DNA of 64,000 nt from CAZHHH01 sp052400685 (GTDB lineage: Bacteria > Bacteroidota > Bacteroidia > Bacteroidales > Marinilabiliaceae). The stretch is from NCBI GenBank assembly GCA_052400685.1, contig JBQTGJ010000010.1. One strand, given 5' to 3'. Position 1 is the stretch's first letter, and every line of letters starts with the position of its first letter. The notes under the pieces are model-generated. The model was not told the origin of the DNA. It ran no database searches and was given only the letters and a program-made list of their open reading frames with translations. The translations under genes and the position numbers were made by a program. Below are positions 10,369 to 18,831 of the stretch, one piece after another.

Positions 10369-11100
10369 ATGAAAAAATTACTTATTAACTTGTTTTTTAT
10401 TTTAAGTATTTCAACTTCAGTGTTTTGTCAGATAGAAGAAAAAATGAAGGATGAGGGCGTTGTATCCGGGGTCATATATAAGAATGGAGGAGAAATTGAA
10501 GGATATATAAAAATGACTGGCATGGCTTACACTAATGAGGAATGGTTTCCAGCGCCATGGCAGTTTCAGTCAGGTATAAAATTTATTCCTAAGGATGTAT
10601 TTGAAAAAAATGAAAAGATAAAGAATAAGTTTTATGAAAAATATGGAGCGAAGGATTGTGATGGATATAGATATGATACTTTAGTTTACGAGTCGGTTAA
10701 ATATGCTGACATGTCAGCCGTAGGCATGAATATGTTGCCAAAGAAAATGTTTATGAGAAAAGTATCCGAAGACAAAATATCACTATACCATTATTTCAAC
10801 ACACCTCCTGCTGTTGTATCCGGATCTGAAGGTTTTGAACCGTATTATCTTGAATGCGCTAATATATTATTTGTGTATCGAATTGGAAAAGATGGAAAAT
10901 TAAAATTAGTTAATGATTTAAATATAGAAAAGGAATTGTCGGATTGTCCAATGGTATTGGAAAAACAATCAAAAGGGGAGTATAAGATTGTAGGATCAAA
11001 AGAAGAAAGTTCAGGGTTTAATAAATTAGTCAACAATTCTGTTTTTCGAGAAGAGGTCCGCTTACAGGCAATAGAAGATTACAACCAAAATTGTAAATAA
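10369..11100 (+). CDS. secreted protein of unknown function
   Basis: 243 residues; I do not recognise the family. The first ~20 residues (MKKLLINLFFILSISTSVFC|QIEE) form a signal peptide. A short segment GVVSGVIYKNGGEIEGYIKM resembles the opening beta-hairpin of small Bacteroidota periplasmic proteins, but no catalytic motif is visible. Four Cys occur, three of them in the mature part (DCDG, LECAN, NQNCK or SDCP region). Its TAA overlaps the ATG of the next gene (TAATG), so the two are translationally coupled and probably act together at the outer membrane. An AT-rich 320-bp region with a candidate promoter precedes it. Confidence 0.8.
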   Translation: MKKLLINLFFILSISTSVFCQIEEKMKDEGVVSGVIYKNGGEIEGYIKMTGMAYTNEEWFPAPWQFQSGIKFIPKDVFEKNEKIKNKFYEKYGAKDCDGYRYDTLVYESVKYADMSAVGMNMLPKKMFMRKVSEDKISLYHYFNTPPAVVSGSEGFEPYYLECANILFVYRIGKDGKLKLVNDLNIEKELSDCPMVLEKQSKGEYKIVGSKEESSGFNKLVNNSVFREEVRLQAIEDYNQNCK

Positions 11101-11684
11101 TGGGAGTAAAGGTTCTAAGAACAATTATAGTGGTGCTACTCATGGCACCACTTAATTTATATTCTCAGTCATTAAAGCTTGGTGGACAGATTGGATATGC
11201 AATTCCCAAAGGGAATGTTTTTGACTTAAATGGAGAAAGTTTATCCTCAGGTGGAATAGGACTGGATTTAGATGCTATGTACTACATGGAACGATTTCAA
11301 TCGAAATTCGGTTTTGGATTAACTTATAATGGATCTGTTTTGTTTGGACAAACAACGACATCGGGAGTAGATATTGGAATTTATGGGTTGAATTTGTATG
11401 GTGTAAAGTTGAATTATCAAATATTTAGCAGTAAAATAACGCCTTATGTCTCCCTCTCGACCGGGGTCACGCAGTTCTCAACACCAGAGATAAAAGATGA
11501 TCACAATAACATATTAAATGGTGCTGAAAAAAGTTATTCTTTTGGATTCAGACCCGAGATAGGATTAGATTTAGCAGGATTAATTCTATCTGCCGGCTAT
11601 ATTGTACCAATGAAGTATCGGACAATAGAAAAAAAAGCAGGGGTCTTTCAATTGTCGTTGGGGATTAGATACAATACTTTTTGA
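11100..11684 (+). CDS. outer-membrane beta-barrel-like protein
   Basis: 194 residues with a signal peptide (ends near LNLYSQ|SLK). The rest alternates hydrophobic and polar residues and has repeated Gly/aromatic strand patterns (GGQIGYAIPKGN, FGFGLTYNGSVLFG, LNLYGVKLNYQIF, YVSLSTGV, SFGFRPEIGLDL), ending in LSLGIRYNTF. A terminal Phe preceded by alternating strand residues is typical of small outer-membrane barrels of the porin-family/OMP_b-brl type. It overlaps the preceding secreted protein by one base, which suggests a coupled pair. Specific function unknown. Confidence 0.8.
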   Translation: MGVKVLRTIIVVLLMAPLNLYSQSLKLGGQIGYAIPKGNVFDLNGESLSSGGIGLDLDAMYYMERFQSKFGFGLTYNGSVLFGQTTTSGVDIGIYGLNLYGVKLNYQIFSSKITPYVSLSTGVTQFSTPEIKDDHNNILNGAEKSYSFGFRPEIGLDLAGLILSAGYIVPMKYRTIEKKAGVFQLSLGIRYNTF

Positions 11685-11910
11685 TCTAGATTTAGAAAGT
11701 AATAGAGTATTAATATGAAGTGGCTCGGTAGATTAGAATGCAAATGAATGATGAATTTGTACGTTTTTGACTATGGCATATGTCTTGGTTGTGTGTAATT
11801 TTGAGACAATCGTTATGTATATAGATAGCTAAGCTATTGTTGAATGATTTATCTTAAAAATGTCGAATGTGATTTGTCAGTGAGTCTTTTGGAAGGATTG
11901 ATTGTTAGGT

Positions 11911-11995
11911 GATACAAGCCATGGAAATTGCTTTACACACAGGAGTCTGATTAATTCTGGTGAGTTTCATCTGACAACTAAAACAAATTATAAAA
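11911..11995. repeat. copy of ~100-bp dispersed repeat, upstream of zupT
   Basis: The block containing CACACAGGAGTCTGATTAAT, TCTGGTGAGTTTCATCTGAC and ACAAATTATAAA is similar to two tandem copies at 60483-60674. Read on the minus strand it encodes M-K-L-T-x-I-N-x-x-x-V-C-x-x-I-x-M-A, close to the peptide in the other copies. It ends ~50 nt before the zupT start. The rest of 11685-12044 shows nothing I can name. Confidence 0.65.
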
Positions 11996-12044
11996 AGTTG
12001 AAATCTAACTATTGTTTTTGGTAAACATAATTTAATGGTTCTAT

Positions 12045-12866
12045 ATGGGATGGGATAGTAATGTGTTAATGGCTTTTGGTTTGACTTTATTTGCCGGTTT
12101 ATCAACAGGTATTGGCAGTGGTATGGCTTTTTTTGCCAAACGAACCAATACTAAGTTTTTGTCGGTTTCGTTGGGATTTTCAGCCGGTGTTATGATTTAT
12201 GTGTCTTTTGTGGAGATCTTTTCCAAAGCCAAAGAATCATTGATTTTGGAGCTGGGGGAGAGGTCGGGTATGTGGCTGACTGTGGCTTCATTTTTTGGCG
12301 GGATGTTGTTGATTGCCATTATTGACCGGTTGATTCCTAATGTGGAAAATCCGCATGAAATAAACCTGGTGGAAAATATGACGGAACAGCAACGTGCCAA
12401 ATCGACAAAGGATCATCGTTTGATGCGAATGGGGGTGCTAACAGGACTTGCTATTGCAATTCATAATTTTCCGGAAGGTCTGGCCACTTTTACGGCAGCC
12501 ATGGCCGATCCCAATTTGGGGATTGCCATTGCGGTGGCTATTGCTATTCATAATATCCCGGAAGGGATTGCGGTTTCGGTACCGGTGTATTATGCCACCG
12601 GCGACAAAAAAAAGGCTTTCACGTTGAGTTTTTTGTCAGGACTGGCCGAACCTGTTGGGGCTTTGGTCGGGTTTCTGTTGTTGCGAACCATTATGGGGCC
12701 GTTGGTATTTGGTATTGTCTTTGCCTCAGTAGCCGGCATCATGGTGTTTATTAGTCTGGATGAATTGTTGCCTGCTGCCCGGGAGTATGGCGAGGCACAT
12801 CTCTCTATCTATGGCATGTTAGCCGGTATGGCGGTGATGGCTGTTAGTTTGTTACTGTTTATTTAA
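12045..12866 (+). CDS. zupT: ZIP-family divalent metal (zinc) transporter
   Basis: 273 residues with about eight hydrophobic helices and a hydrophilic loop rich in charged residues near 105-125. The ZIP metal-site helices are intact: AIHNFPEGLATF and AIHNIPEGIAVSVPVY, the paired HN-x-PEG motifs of the ZupT branch, plus a later FISLDELLPAAREYGEAH. It should move Zn(2+), and perhaps Fe(2+) or Mn(2+), into the cytoplasm across the inner membrane. It sits alone ~60 nt ahead of the endonuclease III gene. A dispersed repeat lies directly upstream, and other copies lie near the His-rich/TonB pair at 57.5-60.3 kb. Confidence 0.93.
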   Translation: MGWDSNVLMAFGLTLFAGLSTGIGSGMAFFAKRTNTKFLSVSLGFSAGVMIYVSFVEIFSKAKESLILELGERSGMWLTVASFFGGMLLIAIIDRLIPNVENPHEINLVENMTEQQRAKSTKDHRLMRMGVLTGLAIAIHNFPEGLATFTAAMADPNLGIAIAVAIAIHNIPEGIAVSVPVYYATGDKKKAFTLSFLSGLAEPVGALVGFLLLRTIMGPLVFGIVFASVAGIMVFISLDELLPAAREYGEAHLSIYGMLAGMAVMAVSLLLFI

Positions 12867-12927
12867 CGGATGGGGCTGAAGATAAAATATCTGGTTGCTT
12901 GTAGGTTGTCCACATTGATTGTTGTAT

Positions 12928-13572
12928 ATGACTAAGAAAGAACGATTCGAAAATATTATCAGTTGGTTTCAGACCAATATGCCGGTGGCCGAAACGGAGT
13001 TGCATTACAATAATTCCTATGAATTACTTGTGGCTGTTATTTTGTCGGCCCAATGTACCGACAAGCGTGTGAATCAGATTACGCCATCTTTTTTTGAGCG
13101 ATATCCCACGGCCGAGGTGTTGGCACGCTCAGAAGTGTCTGAGGTCTTTGAATACATTCGTTCGTGTAGCTACCCCAATAATAAAAGTAAAAATTTGGTA
13201 GGCATGGCCCAGAAACTTACGAGCGAGTTTAAGGGGGTTATTCCTTCAGATGTAGATGAACTTCAGAAATTACCCGGTGTGGGGCGCAAAACGGCCAATG
13301 TTATTGCGTCTGTGATATTTGATAAACCGGCTTTGGCCGTTGATACGCATGTGTTTCGTGTTTCAGCGCGTTTGGGGCTCACAACCAATGCCAAAACACC
13401 CCTCGACGCCGAAAAACAATTGGTTGCACATATCCCTGAAAAGTTGCTGGCCATTGCCCACCACTGGCTCATTTTGCATGGCCGGTATGTTTGTGTGGCA
13501 CGTAAACCAAAGTGCGATAAATGCGGGCTTCAGACGTGGTGTAAATTTTATCAGTCTGAAGTTAAAGTATAA
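12928..13572 (+). CDS. nth: endonuclease III
   Basis: 214 residues from the ATG; an upstream TTG would add three residues. The helix-hairpin-helix LPGVGRKTANVI contains catalytic Lys ~121, AVDTHVFRVSARLG contains catalytic Asp ~139, and the C-terminal C-x6-C-x2-C-x5-C binds a [4Fe-4S] cluster. VILSAQCTDKRVN is also family-typical. It is a bifunctional DNA glycosylase/AP lyase that removes oxidised pyrimidines in base-excision repair in the cytoplasm. Length matches E. coli Nth. It follows zupT at about 60 nt and may be read through from it. Confidence 0.96.
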   Translation: MTKKERFENIISWFQTNMPVAETELHYNNSYELLVAVILSAQCTDKRVNQITPSFFERYPTAEVLARSEVSEVFEYIRSCSYPNNKSKNLVGMAQKLTSEFKGVIPSDVDELQKLPGVGRKTANVIASVIFDKPALAVDTHVFRVSARLGLTTNAKTPLDAEKQLVAHIPEKLLAIAHHWLILHGRYVCVARKPKCDKCGLQTWCKFYQSEVKV

Positions 13573-13576
13573 ATGA

Positions 13577-13619
13577 TTATTTGTCTGTCCATAAAGCCGG
13601 GGGAGCTTTTACAGACAGA
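13577..13619. terminator. weak inverted repeat between convergent genes
   Basis: TCTGTCCATAAAGC and GCTTTTACAGACAGA can pair with a small bulge between nth and the convergent nucleotidyltransferase. It could serve as a terminator. The sequence TCTGTCCATAAA also resembles an end of the dispersed palindrome found elsewhere, so it may be a remnant of that element. Confidence 0.35.
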
Positions 13620-13648
13620 CTTTGAATAGAAAATGCCCTGGCTTATAA

Positions 13649-14545
13649 TCACCAAAGTTTTGCCGGATATTCCCCGTTCCCATGAAGTGTTGTCAATGCC
13701 TTTTTGACCATTGGTTTATCAGCCTGATACGTCACGCCAAACCATTGCGCCGGGGTGTTAATAATTTTAACCGTTGCATCCCCCGATTTGATCATATTAT
13801 CGGCTTGTTTGTTGAAGTAGAACTCCGATTTCATCTCATGACCCTTCTCTTGCAGGAATTGTTTGAAACCTTCTTCCAGATGCTCAAAAAAACGGGGTTT
13901 AAAAATCCAGAAGTTCATGGACACGGGTTCGTGGCCGGTTAGTTCTGTCTGTTTATTTTCTTCGTAATAAAATATCTTGCCGTTTTCTTTGCCTATTTTG
14001 GTGCGCTCCACAATATTTGTCAGGTGGTTGCTGGCATCGGCCTGACAGACGCCGCGCGACACGGTGCCGTGTTCCGACAGGGTGTTCATGAGGGCATAGC
14101 CAATCATGGCATATTCATTGTCTTTTTGGCTGCCGGCAATAAATTCGATGGCCTGGCGGAATGAGTCTTTGCCGTAAAAGTCGTCGGCATTGATAATGGC
14201 GAATGGGGTGTGAATAGCCTCTTTGGCCATTAACATGGCATGACCGGTTCCCCATGGTTTTTCGCGTCCCTCGGGAACGGCAAAGCCCTCTGGCAGATCG
14301 TTAAGACCCTGATAGACATATTCTGTTTCAATGCGTCCCTTTAAGCGGGGTTCAAAACGCGCTTTGAAAGCCTGTGCAAAATCCTGACGGATTACAAAGA
14401 CCACCTTTCCAAAACCGGCCCGTATGGCATCAAATACCGAATAGTCGATGATTGATTCGCCGTCGGGTCCCAGTTCGTCCATTTGTTTGAGGCCGCCGTA
14501 GCGGCTGCCCATTCCTGCGGCTAATATTAAAAGAGTTGGTTTCAT
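13649..14545 (-). CDS. sugar nucleotidyltransferase family protein
   Basis: 298 residues. The N-terminus LLILAAGMGSRYGGLKQMD is the nucleotide-binding signature of NDP-sugar pyrophosphorylase-like enzymes, and AIINADDFYGKDSF supplies the metal-binding Asp residues. MGSRYGG and the insertion around QGLNDLPEGFAVPEGREKPWGTGHAM are typical of a Bacteroidota/Firmicutes subgroup often found with sugar kinases. It probably transfers NMP to a sugar phosphate in the cytoplasm; the sugar is not predictable from sequence. It reads in the same direction as the amidase and kinase upstream but is separated by ~125 nt, so co-transcription is uncertain. Confidence 0.85.
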   Translation of the reverse strand: MKPTLLILAAGMGSRYGGLKQMDELGPDGESIIDYSVFDAIRAGFGKVVFVIRQDFAQAFKARFEPRLKGRIETEYVYQGLNDLPEGFAVPEGREKPWGTGHAMLMAKEAIHTPFAIINADDFYGKDSFRQAIEFIAGSQKDNEYAMIGYALMNTLSEHGTVSRGVCQADASNHLTNIVERTKIGKENGKIFYYEENKQTELTGHEPVSMNFWIFKPRFFEHLEEGFKQFLQEKGHEMKSEFYFNKQADNMIKSGDATVKIINTPAQWFGVTYQADKPMVKKALTTLHGNGEYPAKLW

Positions 14546-14669
14546 GATTATAATTTGTTTTTAGTTGCCAGATGGAACTCCCATGAAAAGAATGATCCCC
14601 CTATGTGAGAATCAAAGATCAGCGAAGCTAATTTCTTTATCAGGGTCGTTTCATATTAACTTAGATCAT

Positions 14670-15644
14670 TTAGTCGTTGTTCTTTTTATAATCTTCAACA
14701 ATGCCAGCTGTTAGCCAATTAGCCAGCGCCTGCCTGTTGTCTTCGAGAATAAAGCGTTGCTGATCCCGAAAGTTACGAATATTTCCCAGTTCAATAAACA
14801 CGGCTGGCGGATTGGTTTTGCGTAGCATATAAAGATTCCGGTGTGTCACTGTTCCGTTGAATCCTCGGCCCGGCTGATATTTATTGTAATTTTGTTGGAA
14901 TAGGGTACGAAGCGTCTCCGCCATAGCTTCTCCTTTTTGACTGTTTTGATGGTAGTAGAAAAACACATCCATCTGTTTGTTTTTGCTGCGACTGTCAAGA
15001 TGTATTTCAATGCAACGTTGGTAGGGTGCTTTTTCTTTTTTATGAAGATCATTGATGAGGTCGGCTCTTTGTTTGAGTCGTTCCAGCTGATCGAGCGGGA
15101 TGGGTTGGCCCATTACGGTTTCGTCCTGATCGGGTGTCAGGTAGGACCTGTCACGGATGCCATCGTTGTCCTGCACTATTATGTGAACTGTTGCTTCGTG
15201 TTCCATCAGGTTTTTGGCCAGTCGCAGGGTGATATCATACGCGTATTCATCTTCATAAAGGTCCTTCTCGCCATATTTCCCAATGGCTCCCGGGTCGTAA
15301 CCGCCGTGACCGCTAATAAGATAGAAAACCGCATTTTTCATGGCATTATCGGTTAAGGTAATTTTTTGATGGTCGGGCCCAAACAATGGTTCATCCCATT
15401 CTTTGGCTATCACCGGAACCAGGTATTGGTGGTGCATATATAATCCGCCGTCGGGAGCGAATTTACCCTGGTTCAGATTCTTAAATTGTTCCATGTATTC
15501 ATTGGGAGCAAGCCCTTGCCGGCTAAGAAATGACCAGATGCCGTCGCCGGTCTGTGGCGCTATGCTGATGATTTCAGTTGGTGGCTGGGCTGTTGCTGCA
15601 ATTGATGCCAGCAGAAATATGATTGTTTTGAAAAGAGTGTGCAT
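14670..15644 (-). CDS. N-acetylmuramoyl-L-alanine amidase (Amidase_3)
   Basis: 324 residues from MHTLFKTIIF, chosen because it opens a signal peptide (IAATAQ|PPTE); an ATG seven codons upstream would add charged residues. The amidase_3 zinc site is visible as ISGHGGYDPGAIG (His), a Glu in DLYEDEYAYDIT, IEIHLDSRS (second His) and the catalytic VFIELGNIRN (Glu). It should cleave the MurNAc-L-Ala amide bond of peptidoglycan in the periplasm. The ~100-residue N-terminal region includes TGDGIWSFLSRQGL, which resembles a LysM-like or substrate-binding segment. It begins 36 nt after the kinase gene, so the two are probably one operon. Confidence 0.88.
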   Translation of the reverse strand: MHTLFKTIIFLLASIAATAQPPTEIISIAPQTGDGIWSFLSRQGLAPNEYMEQFKNLNQGKFAPDGGLYMHHQYLVPVIAKEWDEPLFGPDHQKITLTDNAMKNAVFYLISGHGGYDPGAIGKYGEKDLYEDEYAYDITLRLAKNLMEHEATVHIIVQDNDGIRDRSYLTPDQDETVMGQPIPLDQLERLKQRADLINDLHKKEKAPYQRCIEIHLDSRSKNKQMDVFFYYHQNSQKGEAMAETLRTLFQQNYNKYQPGRGFNGTVTHRNLYMLRKTNPPAVFIELGNIRNFRDQQRFILEDNRQALANWLTAGIVEDYKKNND

Positions 15645-15680
15645 TCGATGTAAAGGTTTCTGCAAAAATAGCAGATTCTT

Positions 15681-16451
15681 TTACCCTTTGGCCAGCCTTT
15701 TTTTTAAAGGGGCGAATATTTTTTTTCGGGTGCGTCGAAAAATCTGAGATCGGTATTTGTAGATCCCGAGCCGGACGGTGCCCAATATGGGGTTTTGCTG
15801 GCATGCTTCAGAGTAATAGCTGGCCAGCATCGACATCTCAATTGCATTGCCACCCATGCGGCGAAGGTTTGACAGACCTTGTCGTGGCGTGATTCGGCGT
15901 TTAAACGTCATGCGGTTAATATCGACCAATGAGAAAGAGTAGTTTTGGCTGGTCTGTATAACCAAAATATTTCCAACATTTAAATCTTTATGCAAAACCC
16001 CGTTTTTATGTAATTTCTCGTAAACATATATTGCAAATTGGCGAATTAGCTCATTTTGTTGTGCTCCGTTTAATCTGAACGCTGTTGTCATGGTGAAATT
16101 GTGAGGCTGGTATAACGAGAGATAGTAGCTTTGTTTTATCAACCCTTTTTTATCCCGGTATTCTATCCATGCTACAGGTTGTGGTGTGTTTATGTGTAGA
16201 CTGTTTAATTTTATAGCGTTGTCGAAGCTCCGGTGGGCCTTGCTTTTCCTGAAATAGGCATACATAAGTTGGTTAAAGAGGTTTGGGGAGCCAAATGATT
16301 TGACACATAGCTTTAACTCTTTATGATCAATGATCTTTATTTCGTTACGTATGTGGTAGATGGTTTTACCCTCTTTTTGAAATGTATTGCCGATATCGGT
16401 AATATAGTTTTTCAGGTCAATAAAGTCGGGATGTATGTTATAACGAAGCAT
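15681..16451 (-). CDS. lipopolysaccharide (Kdo/WaaP-like) kinase family protein
   Basis: 256 residues with no membrane segment. The eukaryotic-type kinase core is recognisable: LHKDLNVGNILV is the catalytic loop (Asp and Asn) and SFSLVDINRMTF supplies the metal-binding Asp. The N-lobe has ELKLCVKSFG (Lys of the VAIK position). The closest family is InaA/WaaP/Kdo kinase, which phosphorylates the lipid A inner core in the cytoplasm. Target identity is inferred. It is upstream of, and close to, an amidase, suggesting an envelope role. The C-terminus is strongly basic (YKYRSQIFRRTRKKIFAPLKKR), which may help membrane association. Confidence 0.82.
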   Translation of the reverse strand: MLRYNIHPDFIDLKNYITDIGNTFQKEGKTIYHIRNEIKIIDHKELKLCVKSFGSPNLFNQLMYAYFRKSKAHRSFDNAIKLNSLHINTPQPVAWIEYRDKKGLIKQSYYLSLYQPHNFTMTTAFRLNGAQQNELIRQFAIYVYEKLHKNGVLHKDLNVGNILVIQTSQNYSFSLVDINRMTFKRRITPRQGLSNLRRMGGNAIEMSMLASYYSEACQQNPILGTVRLGIYKYRSQIFRRTRKKIFAPLKKRLAKG

Positions 16452-16576
16452 ATTTGTGGGTTTTAATTGTGGTTTTACCTCCCAAAATTAATCCGCATAC
16501 TTCGTGCTTTGCTGTAATTTTTACCCAATTGGAAGTTTTGACTGGTGAAGTGACTTATGCGCTGATGAGTATAAAA

Positions 16577-16703
16577 TTAGAGCCTGTTCATAAACTAAGT
16601 GTTTGAAATCTAGCGTTCAGATACAAGGCTTGCGAAGCTGGGGAAATGTGAGTTTACTGGTGTAAACGCCCCATTTAAGATGGCCTTTACAGGCAGGCTC
16701 TAA
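16577..16703 (+). repeat. dispersed ~145-bp palindromic element, copy A
   Basis: Ends TTAGAGCCTG and CAGGCTCTAA are inverted repeats. The interior carries CAAGGCTTGCGAAGC, then GTGAGTTTACTGGTGTAAA, which includes the hairpin TTTAC-TGGT-GTAAA. It fills the gap between the kinase gene and the editing-domain gene. Confidence 0.85.
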
Positions 16704-16732
16704 TCAGTGATTTAGAATTGTGCGAACCGTTT

Positions 16733-17146
16733 TTAAAGTTCAGCCCATATTCTGGCCATGGAGAAGCCGGGGGCTTCCATATTCAGATTAAGAAAATAGC
16801 CAAATGGGGTTTGAGCTGTTTCATATTGGCCGTTTTTTAGTCGTTGTTCGCATTCGTCAAGAAGTTGTTTGGTGAATTCAGCCGAAGCTTTTGTGGCTGC
16901 CAGATGAGCAAAGGAATGCAGTACCACTTTGTTGGTGTTGTTTTTGCGGGCCACCCATTTTAGGTGATTACTCAGCTTTTTCTCACGACTTTTTACCTCA
17001 AAGGTTTCGTCGTTTTCTTCAACATGTATAAAGGCCACAATACAGTCTGAAAAGTGCCCTGATGCACTGTCGGCCGATGGCTGCTCAATGTTTTGGTCTC
17101 CCAGTGAAAAGTTGAAGTTGGTGACATAAAAACTTAGTACTTTCAT
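16733..17146 (-). CDS. free-standing archaeal-type threonyl-tRNA synthetase editing domain
   Basis: 137 residues. The whole protein aligns by eye with the N-terminal editing domain of archaeal ThrRS (a D-Tyr-tRNA deacylase-like fold): MKVLSFYVTNF at the start, DCIVAFIHVEENDE, NKVVLHSFAHLAATKA and TPFGYFLNLNMEAPGFSMARIW at the end. In archaea this domain removes Ser from Ser-tRNA(Thr). Here it stands alone with no synthetase attached. The Lys I recall in the archaeal F-G-Y/W-Y-K motif is Leu in FGYFLNL, so the reaction may differ. The His in FAHL is kept. Function is inferred, cytoplasmic; alternative roles include a deacylase on other substrates. Flanked on both sides by dispersed palindromic repeats. 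Confidence 0.85.
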   Translation of the reverse strand: MKVLSFYVTNFNFSLGDQNIEQPSADSASGHFSDCIVAFIHVEENDETFEVKSREKKLSNHLKWVARKNNTNKVVLHSFAHLAATKASAEFTKQLLDECEQRLKNGQYETAQTPFGYFLNLNMEAPGFSMARIWAEL

Positions 17147-17310
17147 GTGTTGATAATTTGTTTGTTAATGTCACATGAAATTCGCCGGGTGAATCATCAT
17201 TCTTTGCGTGAATCCTTTTGTCTATGGCTGTTTCTTGTGGCGTTTTTTTATATGTTATCCTTAATCCGTTGCATTTCGTTTTCAGCGAAATAAAGTAAAC
17301 AAAATTCAAT

Positions 17311-17431
17311 TAGTGTCAGCAAGAAAATATCATTTTTTTTCGGTATGCTCGTCCCGGAAATGGCCATTTATAACAGTGCCTTTGCATTTTTTTTTTGATT
17401 TTGCAGGCTTTGAATTTGATTTGTTAGTTTA
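17311..17431 (-). repeat. dispersed palindromic element, decayed copy B
   Basis: The start TAGTGTCAGCAAGAAAAT matches other element ends at 57404 and 63875. AATGGCCATTTATAACAGTG and GCAGGCTTTGAATTTGA match the interior in reverse orientation. It contains long T-runs. Together with copy C it explains most of the gene-free stretch 17147-17607. Confidence 0.55.
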
Positions 17432-17509
17432 AGCGATGGGTGATCTGGAAAGGCGTTTGTAAGCGCTAAATTGTAGGACCAAGTAATGACCGATGGTTGG
17501 ACAAAAGAA

Positions 17510-17600
17510 TGTTTAATGGGTGTGCTGTAACTGGTATATTGATAGTCTGTTATGGCGGGTATGCGTTTTTAGGCCAAGTATAACTCAGAAGTTTTTTTTT
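17510..17600 (+). repeat. dispersed palindromic element, decayed copy C
   Basis: AGGCCAAGTATAACTCAGAAG matches the element's AGGGCAAGCGTAACGCAGAAG segment, and CTGTAACTGGTATA sits where the central hairpin should be. The left end is not recognisable. Confidence 0.4.
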
Positions 17601-17607
17601 GCAAGTG

Positions 17608-17985
17608 CTATTTATAAGTAGTTATAGCGAATAGGGGTGGAGTAATATCGGCATCATTCCAGGTAGTGTCCGGAATGAAATATAACTGCGCATTACCGCC
17701 TGTCATTGGTATGAAATTGCTTAGAAGGAAGGCCCGGTGTTGCGTTAAAGTGGGTAGGTGGAGGTCAGGTGATTTTTGTATTTCAGTAATGTCAATCCAA
17801 TAGTCATTGGTTGTGCCTTGCTGCAATTGGGTCACTGAACCGGGGATTCCGATAATGTTTGCTTGATTTATCCCGGCATCGGGAATAAACAGATAAATTT
17901 TATCCTTCCTTGCGTATTTTTTTTCGCATGTATTGTATAGAAGTAGCGAAATTGCTATTAGTACCGAATAAAACAGTCGTTTCAT
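17608..17985 (-). CDS. small putative lipoprotein, unknown
   Basis: 125 residues from MKRLFYSVLIAISLL; an ATG three codons earlier is possible. The hydrophobic start ends in LLLYNTC|EKKY, a non-standard lipobox with Cys, so lipidation is plausible but not certain. The rest is short and Pro/Thr/Ile-rich (IPDAGINQANIIGIPGSVTQLQQGTTNDYWIDITEIQ) with no motif I recognise. It stands alone between decayed repeats upstream of the two-component cluster. Base composition resembles its neighbours. Real gene likely because of the signal sequence; function unknown. Confidence 0.6.
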   Translation of the reverse strand: MKRLFYSVLIAISLLLYNTCEKKYARKDKIYLFIPDAGINQANIIGIPGSVTQLQQGTTNDYWIDITEIQKSPDLHLPTLTQHRAFLLSNFIPMTGGNAQLYFIPDTTWNDADITPPLFAITTYK

Positions 17986-18222
17986 TATAATCAATTGTTT
18001 TTATTGGTGTTCAGTGAAATTTGATAGTACAAACCATTTTTTATTAGGGTATTCGAATATGGTTTGCTGGTATTCTTTTCAAGATTTTAGCATCTGCCAT
18101 GACAGGGAAGTGTTAAAGAACGTCCTGTCTTTATTTTAAAACGGAAATTGGAGGATGGTAAAAGATGGAAATCTGAATATTATGTTTTGATATTCCGTTT
18201 TTTTACCAGGCATTTAAAAAGA

Positions 18223-18295
18223 ACATGAAGAATCGTCCCCTGATTTGAACCCCTTTGTTTACTAAATGAAGGCATTCTTAACCGATTCTTCATGT
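18223..18295. terminator. 13-bp perfect inverted repeat downstream of the Q/T-rich gene
   Basis: ACATGAAGAATCG and CGATTCTTCATGT are perfect complements separated by 47 nt. The pair lies ~40 nt beyond the stop of the minus-strand gene ending at 18335, where a terminator would be expected. The wide spacing makes simple intrinsic termination uncertain. Nothing else is visible in 17986-18334. Confidence 0.4.
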
Positions 18296-18334
18296 CTTTG
18301 AGATGTGTGCAATTGTGTTATTTACCGGGGGATT

Positions 18335-18748
18335 TTATTTGCCCCCTTTTCGTTGTTTGGATGCAGCAGCAGCGGCACTCGTTTGTTTTTTCATTTTTTG
18401 TTGGTCGCTTTGTTGCATTTTTGTTCTGGCTCGTGCAGCGTTGGATACACCATTGGTTCCCTGCATTTTTTTTGTGGTGTTGGTGTTGCGGGCCTGAGTT
18501 TTGGTTTGTTGTTTTTCCTGACGGGCTTCCTTTTTCTCCAAACGATTTTGTTGTTTTGCTTCGGTTTGCCCGGTTTTACTTTGCTCACGTGTTTGTGTCT
18601 GTAAGCTCTGTTGGGTCATCTCCTGTGTTTGGGTGGTTTGTTCCACTTGCTCCTGAGTCTGCTGACGGGTTTGAACTTGTTGTGGTTCCTGAGCTACGGC
18701 AACGGTGCTTATCAGCACCAGGGTTGCCAGTAAAAATTTTTCTTTCAT
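18335..18748 (-). CDS. secreted low-complexity Gln/Thr/Lys-rich protein
   Basis: 137 residues. A clear signal peptide (MKEKFLLATLVLISTVAVAQ|EPQQ) is followed by a Gln/Thr-rich stretch (~20-65), a Lys/Gln/Glu-rich helix-prone stretch (~65-90) and a strongly basic tail with AAAAASKQRKGGK. No fold or catalytic motif is visible. It is the last gene of a minus-strand run containing a histidine kinase, a response regulator, an outer-membrane protein and a second low-complexity secreted protein, so it may be a target or a modulator of that system. The plus-strand ORF over the same bases is a shadow: it has no signal peptide and is Phe/Trp/Cys-rich. Confidence 0.75.
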   Translation of the reverse strand: MKEKFLLATLVLISTVAVAQEPQQVQTRQQTQEQVEQTTQTQEMTQQSLQTQTREQSKTGQTEAKQQNRLEKKEARQEKQQTKTQARNTNTTKKMQGTNGVSNAARARTKMQQSDQQKMKKQTSAAAAASKQRKGGK

Positions 18749-18831
18749 AGTTTATTGATTTTAATTGTTAGTTCAAATCTACTATGCTAATGATGAAGGA
18801 ATTATGAAAAAATGGGGCAGGATAGAAAAAA

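Noticed and set aside
18292..18750. Plus-strand frame of 152 codons
   Set aside because: It is the antisense shadow of the Q/T-rich exported protein: Phe/Trp/Cys-rich, no signal peptide, no neighbours on that strand.
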